From Mucilaginibacter sp. UR6-1 (GTDB lineage Bacteria; Bacteroidota; Bacteroidia; Sphingobacteriales; Sphingobacteriaceae): 64,000 nt of DNA. Position numbers and translations under genes: made by a program. Positions within the stretch are counted from its first letter, which is position 1, and every line of letters begins with the position of its first letter. The stretch spans positions 930,001 through 994,000 of the forward strand of contig NZ_JAJIWP010000002.1 of assembly GCF_020880975.1 (NCBI RefSeq). The letters run 5' to 3'. The notes under the pieces were generated by a model. That model searched no databases. It worked only from the letters and a program-made list of their open reading frames with translations, and was not told the DNA's origin. This document shows, one piece after another, positions 8,236 through 15,980 of this stretch.

Positions 8236-10356
8236 ATGTCGTTAAATAACACACAATTTAAACATGTAAGCTATCTGTGGGATGAGGCTGAGGCGGCCAA
8301 ACTGGCCGGGGATGAGGTAGCCTTATTAATATATCGCTCAAACCTGTTAGGTGCCGATCTGCGGCTTACTAATTATGGCGGCGGCAATACCTCCTGCAAA
8401 GTAACAGCTAAAGACCCGTTGACGGGTGCCGATGTGGAGGTGATGTGGGTTAAAGGCTCGGGCGGAGATTTGGGGACATTAAAGAAAAGCGGCCTTGCGG
8501 CGTTATATGTTGACAGGTTGCGCAGCCTGAAAAATATTTATCGCGGTGTTGAGTTTGAGGACGAGATGGTTGAACTTTTTAACCATTGCATTTTTGATCT
8601 GTCATCAAAAGCCCCTTCAATTGATACACCTTTACATGGCTTTTTGCCTTTTAAACATATTGACCACCTGCACCCGGACGCGGCTATAGCCATAGCTGCA
8701 GCAAAGGACGGTAAAAAAATAACCGAAGAACTTTTTGGCGGTACCATTGGCTGGGTGGAATGGAAAAAACCCGGTTTTGAACTGGGCTTACAATTAAAAG
8801 CCTGTTTGGATGCTAACCCTGGTATACGGGGTATTATGCTGGGTTCGCACGGTTTATTTACCTGGGGCGATACCGCTTACGACAGCTATATCAATACCCT
8901 GGAAGTTATTGAAAAATGTGCCGGATACCTGGAGCAGAACTACGGCAAAAAAGGCCCTGTTTTTGACGGACAAAAAATTGATAGCCTTGATGAGGCGGGT
9001 CGCAAAAAGCAAGCGGCTGCCCTGGCACCGGTGCTGCGTGGTTTTTGCTCGTCAAAAACCCGAATGGTTGGCCATTTTACTGATGATGTTCGTGTACTGG
9101 AGTTTATCAACTCTAATGACCTGAAACGCCTGGCTCCGTTGGGTACCAGTTGTCCCGATCATTTTTTACGCACCAAGATCAGTCCGCTGGTGCTGGAGCT
9201 GGATAAAAATGCTGATCTGAGTGATGTTGAAGCCTTGAAAGTACAGCTTGCCCCGGCTTTTGAGGCTTACCGGCAAATGTATACTGATTACTATAACACC
9301 TGTAAGCACAATAACAGTCCGGCAATAAGGGATGCCAACCCGGTAGTTATTCTATACCCGGGCGTGGGTATGTTTACCTTTGCAAAGGATAAGCAAACCG
9401 CGCGTGTAGCCGCCGAGTTCTACATCAATGCCATCAACGTGATGAAAGGAGCTGAGGCGATCTCCGAATACACCTCTTTACCACGGCAGGAAGCATTTGA
9501 TATTGAGTACTGGCTGCTTGAAGAAGCTAAGCTACAACGTATGCCTAAGCCTAAAATACTATCAGGCCGCGTAGCATTGGTAACCGGCAGTGCCGGTGGC
9601 ATCGGCAAGGCCATCGCCAAAAAGTTTGTAGAGGAAGGCGCCGTAGTAATACTGAATGATATGAATGCCGAACGGCTGGATGGGGCAGCGCAGGAGTTTC
9701 AATCAAAGTTTGGCAAGGATGCTTATGCTACCGCTGTGCTGGATGTTACTAATGCGGACCAGATAAAGGCCGCCTTTGATGCCGCTGCCCTGGCATTCGG
9801 CGGGGTTGATATTATTGTGAATAATGCGGGCCTCTCCATCTCAAAAACCATTGCCGACCATACCGAAAAGGATTGGGACCTGTTATATGATGTATTGGTA
9901 AAAGGCCAGTTTTTTGTAACACAGGCGGCTGTCGCTATCATGAAAAAGCAGGCTATCGGCGGCGATATCATCAACATAGTAAGTAAAAATGCACTGGTAA
10001 GCGGCCCAAATAATGCGGGTTATGGCAGTGCCAAGTCAGCACAGTTACATTTAAGCAGACTAAATGCCGCCGAATTGGGTGCCGATAAAATACGGGTGAA
10101 CGTAGTTAACCCTGACGCGGTTATCAGCGATAGCAATATATGGGCCGGAGGCTGGGCCGAAGGCCGTGCCAAAGCTTACGGCGTTACCGTTGAAGAACTA
10201 CCGGCTTACTACGCAAAACGTACCTTGCTGAATGAGATCATATTGCCGGATGATATTGCCAATGCCTGCATCGCTATTACCGGCGGGCTGCTCAATAAAT
10301 CAACCGGAAACGTGATAAATGTTGATGGAGGCGTAGCTGCCGGATTTGTGCGTTAG
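8236..10356 (+). CDS. rhaEW: bifunctional rhamnulose-1-phosphate aldolase/short-chain dehydrogenase
   Basis: A 706-residue two-domain cytosolic enzyme. Residues about 1-430 form a class II aldolase with metal-site histidines in LHGFLPFKHIDHLHPDA and in GSHGLFTWG; this half cleaves L-rhamnulose-1-phosphate to dihydroxyacetone phosphate and L-lactaldehyde. Residues about 440-706 form an SDR with TGSAGGIG near 450, NNAG near 534 and YGSAK near 596; in known RhaEW proteins this half acts on lactaldehyde. The fused layout and length are those of the RhaEW (YuxG-like) family. It sits between rhaT and rhaI; a strong stem-loop follows its stop codon. Confidence 0.9.
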   Translation: MSLNNTQFKHVSYLWDEAEAAKLAGDEVALLIYRSNLLGADLRLTNYGGGNTSCKVTAKDPLTGADVEVMWVKGSGGDLGTLKKSGLAALYVDRLRSLKNIYRGVEFEDEMVELFNHCIFDLSSKAPSIDTPLHGFLPFKHIDHLHPDAAIAIAAAKDGKKITEELFGGTIGWVEWKKPGFELGLQLKACLDANPGIRGIMLGSHGLFTWGDTAYDSYINTLEVIEKCAGYLEQNYGKKGPVFDGQKIDSLDEAGRKKQAAALAPVLRGFCSSKTRMVGHFTDDVRVLEFINSNDLKRLAPLGTSCPDHFLRTKISPLVLELDKNADLSDVEALKVQLAPAFEAYRQMYTDYYNTCKHNNSPAIRDANPVVILYPGVGMFTFAKDKQTARVAAEFYINAINVMKGAEAISEYTSLPRQEAFDIEYWLLEEAKLQRMPKPKILSGRVALVTGSAGGIGKAIAKKFVEEGAVVILNDMNAERLDGAAQEFQSKFGKDAYATAVLDVTNADQIKAAFDAAALAFGGVDIIVNNAGLSISKTIADHTEKDWDLLYDVLVKGQFFVTQAAVAIMKKQAIGGDIINIVSKNALVSGPNNAGYGSAKSAQLHLSRLNAAELGADKIRVNVVNPDAVISDSNIWAGGWAEGRAKAYGVTVEELPAYYAKRTLLNEIILPDDIANACIAITGGLLNKSTGNVINVDGGVAAGFVR

Positions 10357-10365
10357 TAATAAATT

Positions 10366-10397
10366 ATAACAAAGCGGGCAACCAACCGCTTTGTTAT
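10366..10397 (+). repeat. intercistronic stem-loop
   Basis: Perfect 12-base inverted repeat (ATAACAAAGCGG at 10366-10377, complement at 10386-10397) with an 8-base loop, between rhaEW and rhaI. No T-run follows, so it is more likely an mRNA stability or processing element, or a weak attenuator, than a full terminator. Confidence 0.6.
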
Positions 10398-10420
10398 CTA
10401 CCTTAAATTATATTGGCATT

Positions 10421-11695
10421 ATGCAATTAGAGAAGCAATTAATTCAAAACCTGAATAATGATGTGCTTTCGGCACATCAGCGTAAGTTTAATTATATAGC
10501 AGGCGAGGTTGCCGGTGCTGAAAAAGTTGTAAAAAAGCTGGAGGCCTTTAACATAGCCATACCCAGTTGGGCGTTGGGCACGGGTGGTACGCGCTTCGGC
10601 AGGTTTTCGGGCGGTGGTGAACCACGCAGCCTCGAAGAAAAAATTGAGGACGTAGGCCTGATCCATGCGCTTAACCGCTCAAGTAACAGTATTTCGTTAC
10701 ACATTCCGTGGGATATTCCGGGTAATGCTTCATCCATAAAAAGCCTGGCTTCGCAACTGGGTTTACATTTTGACGCGGTAAACTCCAATACCTTTCAGGA
10801 TCAGCAAGATCAGGCGTTGAGCTATAAATATGGCTCCCTGCATCATGTGGATAAAGCGGTGCGCAAACAGGCGGTTGACCACAACATCGAAGTAATAAAA
10901 TATGGCATCGAGCTTGGCTCAAAAGCGCTTTCGGTTTGGCTGGCTGATGGTTCTAATTTTCCCGGTCAGTTGAATTTTCGCGGCGTGTTTCAAAATACAT
11001 ACGAGAGCTTGCATGAAATATATAACGCCTTGCCTGATGATTGGAAGATCTGGATAGAATACAAACCTTACGAGCCCAATTTTTACTCAACTACCATTGG
11101 CGATTGGGGTCAATCATATTTATTAGCAAGTAAACTGGGTGCAAAGGCGAGTACCCTGGTTGATCTGGGCCATCATCTGCCCAACACCAATATCGAGCAG
11201 ATTGTAGCCTTATTATTAATGGAGGGCAAGCTTGCCGGTTTTCATTTTAACGATTCAAAATATGGCGATGATGACCTGACGGTGGGCAGCATCAACCCGT
11301 ACCAGTTATTCCTGATATTTAATGAGCTGGTTGAGGGCATGGATGCCCGGGGTTTGGATCATGCCACGGGTATCGGCTGGATGATAGATGCCTCACACAA
11401 CGTAAAAGACCCGGTTGAGGATCTGCTGCAATCAGTAGAAGCCATCAAGATAGCCTACGCACAGGCATTATTGATAGATCAGCATGAACTGAAAGCCGCA
11501 CAGCAAAATAACGATGTGGCCAAAGCGCAGGATATTTTACAAGCTGCTTATCGTACTGATGTACGCCCGCTTTTAGCCGAAGCTCGTTTACGTTCGGGAG
11601 GGGCAGTTGACCCTGTTGCGATATTTCGCAAACTAAATGTTCGTGATCAGTTGATTAAAGAAAGAGGATTGAAAACAGTGGCGACAGGACTGTGA
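10421..11695 (+). CDS. rhaI: L-rhamnose isomerase (RhaI type)
   Basis: A 424-residue cytosolic isomerase converting L-rhamnose to L-rhamnulose. It belongs to the RhaI type with an xylose-isomerase-like TIM barrel: metal-binding motifs are visible in WIEYKPYEPNFY, LVDLGHHLPNTN and FHFNDSKYGDDD, and DASHNVKDPVEDL near residue 327. The open frame reaches back to a TTG at 10391 inside the upstream stem-loop; the ATG at 10421 gives the family N-terminus. The stop overlaps an upstream GTG of the next frame, but the real rhamnosidase start is 42 bases further. Confidence 0.9.
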   Translation: MQLEKQLIQNLNNDVLSAHQRKFNYIAGEVAGAEKVVKKLEAFNIAIPSWALGTGGTRFGRFSGGGEPRSLEEKIEDVGLIHALNRSSNSISLHIPWDIPGNASSIKSLASQLGLHFDAVNSNTFQDQQDQALSYKYGSLHHVDKAVRKQAVDHNIEVIKYGIELGSKALSVWLADGSNFPGQLNFRGVFQNTYESLHEIYNALPDDWKIWIEYKPYEPNFYSTTIGDWGQSYLLASKLGAKASTLVDLGHHLPNTNIEQIVALLLMEGKLAGFHFNDSKYGDDDLTVGSINPYQLFLIFNELVEGMDARGLDHATGIGWMIDASHNVKDPVEDLLQSVEAIKIAYAQALLIDQHELKAAQQNNDVAKAQDILQAAYRTDVRPLLAEARLRSGGAVDPVAIFRKLNVRDQLIKERGLKTVATGL

Positions 11696-11736
11696 TCGAC
11701 ACAAATGTTGTCCATTGTTACTACATTGAGCTTTTT

Positions 11737-13488
11737 ATGAGAATTAAGCTATTGATCCTTTTATATTTTGCTGTTGCAGGTGTTGCGCAGGCTCAAACTT
11801 CCCCGGCATTTCAAAAAGGGCTGGCTTATGAGAAGGACGATCGCCAGCGTTATTATTTATCGCCAACCCGTGTGGTTTGGATGACGGACCCTGCTTTGGG
11901 ATTGATAACCAACAGCGAAAAGCTGCTGAAACAAGGCAGCGGGCAGGCAGATCTGTCAGGCAATGATCTGTGTGTTATGCGTAGCAACAAAGGCAATAAA
12001 CCCGGTATTTTGCTTGATTTTGGTAAGGAGATCCATGGAGGTATATCCTTGGTTACTGACCAGTTCAGGGGAGGTAAACCTGTACGTATGCGTATCCGTT
12101 TTGGTGAGTCGGTAAGCGAGGCCATGTCAGATGTGGATACCGTTAAAGGCGCTACCAATGACCACGCCATGCGCGATATGATCGTGTCGTTGCCATGGTT
12201 GGGTAAGTTAGAGGCAGGCGATTCGGGATTCAGGTTCGCGCGGATAGATCTGGTGGATGATGATGTGGAACTGAAGTTAAAAGAAGTACGTGCTATCCTT
12301 GTTATCCGTGATATTCCTTACCTGGGCTCATTTAATAGTAGCGATACCCTGCTCAATAAAATATGGATGACCGGGGCTTATACCGTACACCTTAACATGC
12401 AAAACTACCTTTGGGACGGCATCAAGCGAGATCGCCTGGTTTGGGTGGGAGATATGCACCCCGAAACATCAACCATAGCGGCAGTGTTTGGCGATAATGA
12501 GGTGGTACAAAAAAGCCTTGACCAGGCCCGGGACATTACACCCTGGCCGCAATATATGGCGGGTATGGTATCCTACTCCATGTGGTGGATCATTATTCAG
12601 CACGATTGGTATATGCATTCGGGTAATCTCGCTTATCTCAAACAACAAAAAATCTATCTTAATAAATTGCTTGATCAGCTTGTACAAAAAATAGATCCCG
12701 ACAATAGAGAGGTGCTTGATGGTAGCGGTCGTTTTTTAGACTGGCCATCATCAACCAATCCAAAAGCTATACATGCGGGTTTGCAGGGGATGCTGATCAT
12801 CACCCTTTTGGATGGTGCTAAACTAAGTGAGATACTCGGCGATCAGGCTACGGCCAATAAATGCCGGGAAGTTGCAGCCCGGCTTAAAAAACACGTGCCT
12901 GATGTTAACGGCTCAAAACAAGCAGCGGCCATGATGGCGCTCGCCGGTTTGATGTCTGCCGAAAAGGCCAATGCCATTATTACCACGGATGGCGTGCACA
13001 ACTACTCTACATTTTACGGTTATTACATGTTGCAGGCAAAAGCTAAAGCTAATGATTACCAGGGCGCATTAAATGATATACGTAATTTTTGGGGGCCAAT
13101 GCTTCAGCTTGGTGCCACCACCTTTTGGGAGGATTTTAATATCGACTGGATGCCAGGCGCATCACGTATTGATGAACTTGTGCCGCCGGGTAAAAAGGAT
13201 ATTCATGCTGATTACGGCGCTTATTGCTATAAAGGTTTGCGGCATAGCCTGGCCCATGGTTGGGCATCGGGCCCAACGCCCTGGTTAACAGAGCATGTGC
13301 TGGGTATAAAAGTAATGGCGCCGGGGTGTAAGGTAATATCGGTTAAGCCACATTTAGGCGACCTTGCCTTTGCGGAGGGCACATTCCCTACGCCTTTGGG
13401 TATAGTAAGCGTTAAGCATACTAAAATGGCTAACGGAACAGTTAAATCCGTAATAAAAGCACCGCCCGGCATCAGGATTATAAGGTAA
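11737..13488 (+). CDS. GH78-like alpha-L-rhamnosidase, secreted
   Basis: A 583-residue protein with a clear signal peptide (about residues 1-20, ending VAQAQ), so it acts in the periplasm or outside. The central (alpha/alpha)6 hairpin domain carries the GH78 pattern IKRDRLVWVGDMHPE, with the catalytic-type acidic residues, and the usual C-terminal beta domain with GWASGPTPWLTEHVLGI. It should release L-rhamnose that RhaT then imports. It is short for GH78, lacking the N-terminal carbohydrate-binding domains. A GTG at 11692 would lengthen it but would bury the signal peptide, so I chose ATG 11737. Confidence 0.82.
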   Translation: MRIKLLILLYFAVAGVAQAQTSPAFQKGLAYEKDDRQRYYLSPTRVVWMTDPALGLITNSEKLLKQGSGQADLSGNDLCVMRSNKGNKPGILLDFGKEIHGGISLVTDQFRGGKPVRMRIRFGESVSEAMSDVDTVKGATNDHAMRDMIVSLPWLGKLEAGDSGFRFARIDLVDDDVELKLKEVRAILVIRDIPYLGSFNSSDTLLNKIWMTGAYTVHLNMQNYLWDGIKRDRLVWVGDMHPETSTIAAVFGDNEVVQKSLDQARDITPWPQYMAGMVSYSMWWIIIQHDWYMHSGNLAYLKQQKIYLNKLLDQLVQKIDPDNREVLDGSGRFLDWPSSTNPKAIHAGLQGMLIITLLDGAKLSEILGDQATANKCREVAARLKKHVPDVNGSKQAAAMMALAGLMSAEKANAIITTDGVHNYSTFYGYYMLQAKAKANDYQGALNDIRNFWGPMLQLGATTFWEDFNIDWMPGASRIDELVPPGKKDIHADYGAYCYKGLRHSLAHGWASGPTPWLTEHVLGIKVMAPGCKVISVKPHLGDLAFAEGTFPTPLGIVSVKHTKMANGTVKSVIKAPPGIRIIR

Positions 13489-13564
13489 ATATCAATCACA
13501 TTTTATCTACATTAGTAACCGTAAAAACCAATAAGCCTCGCTTTTAGCTGAGTGTGCGTATTAA

Positions 13565-14593
13565 ATGAAGAACTTTCTGAAAATTCTATCTGTTGACGAG
13601 TATTCAATTACGCCAAAGTATTTGCAACTGGTTAACAGTGTACTGCTGGCTATAGAAAACGGAAACATTGTTGAAGGCGACGTAATGCCATCTATTAACG
13701 ACCTGAGTTTCGCGCTTGATATTTCCCGCAATACCATCGAGCGGTTTTATAATGAATTAAAAAAGTCGGGCATTATGCGCACCGTACCCGGAAAAGGCGC
13801 TTTTATTCAGAAAACAGATTTCGACAGGCCTTTAAAGTTGCTGCTGCTGTTCAACAAGTTAAGCACCCACAAAAAAATTATATACGATGCCTTTGTAGAA
13901 ACCATCGGCAAAAGCGCGGTGATAGATTTTTATGTGTACAATAATGATTTTTACCTGTTTAAAAAGATCATTACCGAAAAAGTAAAACTCGATTATGACA
14001 AGATCATCATTGTGCCTTATTTTATTGAGAACGATGAGGAATCAATTGATGTGATAAAGCTTATCCCACGAGAAAAACTGGTTATTATGGATAAGCTTGT
14101 GCCTCAAATTACCGGTAAATATATTGCCGTATTTGAAGATTTTGAAGGTGACATCTTTAATGCCCTCGTAAAGTTGCTGGATCCGCTAAAAAAATACGAT
14201 TGCCTGAAAATAGTTTTTCCTTCAGGAACTTATCACTCTAATGGCATTCTGACCGGTTTCAGGCATTTTTGCAACGAGCACTTTTTTGAATACGAGATAG
14301 TTAACAGCCTGGCGCATCATGTAATAACTACCAAAACCGCCTATATAACCGTTGTTGAGGATGATCTGGTGCATATGATACAAGCTGCCAGGGCGCAGGG
14401 GCTGGAGATTGGGGTGGAAGTGGGCATCATTTCGTATAATGAAACCGCCATAAAGCAGGTTATATTGAACGGCATTACAACAATTTCAACTGATTTTAAC
14501 CTGTTGGGCTCAAAAACCGCGGAACTTATACTTAAAAAAGATCATAAAAAAATAGCGGTACCATTCAGTATACATCACCGGCCCTCGTTGTAG
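13565..14593 (+). CDS. GntR-family regulator with sugar-binding domain
   Basis: A 342-residue regulator: a GntR winged helix at about residues 10-80 (SINDLSFALDISRNTIERFYNEL, then GKGAFIQ), followed by a LacI-like periplasmic-binding-protein fold to the C-terminus, ending IPFSIHHRPSL-type strand. This architecture is typical of local sugar-operon regulators in Bacteroidota. It lies 76 bases after the rhamnosidase on the same strand and likely responds to L-rhamnose or a phosphorylated intermediate. The palindrome at 5592-5606 is its most likely site. Confidence 0.82.
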   Translation: MKNFLKILSVDEYSITPKYLQLVNSVLLAIENGNIVEGDVMPSINDLSFALDISRNTIERFYNELKKSGIMRTVPGKGAFIQKTDFDRPLKLLLLFNKLSTHKKIIYDAFVETIGKSAVIDFYVYNNDFYLFKKIITEKVKLDYDKIIIVPYFIENDEESIDVIKLIPREKLVIMDKLVPQITGKYIAVFEDFEGDIFNALVKLLDPLKKYDCLKIVFPSGTYHSNGILTGFRHFCNEHFFEYEIVNSLAHHVITTKTAYITVVEDDLVHMIQAARAQGLEIGVEVGIISYNETAIKQVILNGITTISTDFNLLGSKTAELILKKDHKKIAVPFSIHHRPSL

Positions 14594-14608
14594 CTGTATA
14601 TTATTGCC

Positions 14609-14962
14609 TTAAACTTGTAACGACTGTGGATTTGGGTAGTTATCGCTTTGGTCTTCTTCCACATTATCCAAGCATTGAAAATCCTTTTCAACCAGCAGAT
14701 AAAAGTTAGCAGTACGATTCTCAAAGCCTACCTTGTCCGTTGCAAGCCATTCGTTACGCATGTGCAGGGGCATAAATAAGGTGATCTTATTTTGTTTAAA
14801 ATCAGCCCATAGCTCGTCGGCAGCAGTAGTTCTTAGCGCGTATATTAACTGTGCAGCGCCAAAATCAGTAATTTCTTCCAGGTAACCATCGTGCCCGAAA
14901 CGTTCAACTTCCGAGCGGGTTAAGCGGTAGCGTATTGAGTTTCCTTTGATACGTATTTTCAT
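14609..14962 (-). CDS. conserved small protein linked to siroheme/nitrite genes
   Basis: A 117-residue soluble protein with no signal peptide or membrane segment. I do not recognise a characterised family; it resembles the uncharacterised DUF7009-type proteins. It starts MKIRIKGNSIRYRLTRSEVE, with mixed alpha/beta character and an acidic C-terminal tail (NVEEDQSDN). Its start overlaps the cobA stop by four bases (ATGA), so it is translationally coupled to cobA. A role in siroheme handling or nitrate metabolism is inferred from position only. Confidence 0.7.
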   Translation of the reverse strand: MKIRIKGNSIRYRLTRSEVERFGHDGYLEEITDFGAAQLIYALRTTAADELWADFKQNKITLFMPLHMRNEWLATDKVGFENRTANFYLLVEKDFQCLDNVEEDQSDNYPNPQSLQV

Positions 14963-15711
14963 GATAATGTATTAAGATTTGTTACCTGCCCGATAATGAT
15001 TATAGATGGGTAAGTAAGCTGGTTTTCTAAAGCTAATGCCGGCATATCCTTAATAAGGCCTTTAATTGATCGTTGCTGCGGTAAGGATGCATGCTGTATA
15101 ATAGCGGCAGGGGTATGGCCACGGTTCTCATTAATATAAGTATCGGCAATTACGGGTAGCTGTTTCATCCCCATATATATAGCTACGGTAGCGTTGCTCT
15201 GCATGGCCAGCCGCAAGTCGGCAGATAGGGTGCCATCCTTTTTAGTGCCGGTAACTATCCATATACCTTCACTTACCGAACGGTGGGTAAGTGGTATATC
15301 CTCCAGTCCGGCGGCCTGCATAGTGGTTATGCCGGGCACAAAGCTGGTTTTAATACCCTGGCTGCGGGCATATAATATTTCTTCAAACCCACGGCCGAAG
15401 ATGAACGGATCGCCGCCTTTAAGCCTTATTACCTTACCATAGGTAAGGGCATAGTGTTTTATCAATTCGTTTATTTCTTCCTGTGTGGCATATCGTTCAT
15501 AGGGGCGCTTGCCAACATATACTTTCTCGCATGTGGGTTTAGTTAGCTCGAGCAATTGCTTGTTAGCCAAATTATCATATAGCACCGCGTCAGCCTGTTG
15601 TAACAGTTTTTGCCCCTTTACGGTAATCAATTCCGGATCTCCGGGGCCCGCGCCTAATACAATTAGCTCAGGTTCAGGTTTTTTTATTGATAATGGCTCA
15701 TTATATAACAT
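14959..15711 (-). CDS. cobA: uroporphyrinogen-III C-methyltransferase
   Basis: A 250-residue SAM-dependent enzyme that methylates uroporphyrinogen III at C2 and C7 to precorrin-2, the branch point to siroheme. Family motifs are GAGPGDPELITVKG near residue 20, the LYDNLAN segment near 44, GDPFIFGRG near 100 and VPGITTMQAA near 128. It is a stand-alone domain; the dehydrogenase/ferrochelatase part of CysG is not in the window. It is divergent from nirB, whose product needs siroheme. Confidence 0.93.
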   Translation of the reverse strand: MLYNEPLSIKKPEPELIVLGAGPGDPELITVKGQKLLQQADAVLYDNLANKQLLELTKPTCEKVYVGKRPYERYATQEEINELIKHYALTYGKVIRLKGGDPFIFGRGFEEILYARSQGIKTSFVPGITTMQAAGLEDIPLTHRSVSEGIWIVTGTKKDGTLSADLRLAMQSNATVAIYMGMKQLPVIADTYINENRGHTPAAIIQHASLPQQRSIKGLIKDMPALALENQLTYPSIIIIGQVTNLNTLS

Positions 15712-15980
15712 GTGATTTTGGTATTGTAATTAATGATGTATAAAATTAACCAATTTTGAAGCTTTAAGTATGATTTATTTAATAAAAAATTGATAATTTA
15801 TGATTTATAAACATGTTAATTATTGTTAATTTAATAAATATTGCAAAAAAGATGTAAATTTTAATAGTTAAATTGTATTATTATTGAGTGTAATGATTAT
15901 TATTGTTGAAATGATTGGCATTATCGGTCGCAAATTGATGGCTAATCTGGTTTAATTGCTTTAACGAATTAATAAACTGT
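15712..15980. promoter_or_regulatory. divergent cobA/nirB control region
   Basis: A 269-base, very AT-rich spacer between two divergent genes of one pathway. It must hold both promoters and any nitrate or nitrogen control site. I see many TTAAT/ATTAA repeats but neither a full TAnnTTTG box nor a clear long palindrome. Confidence 0.55.
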
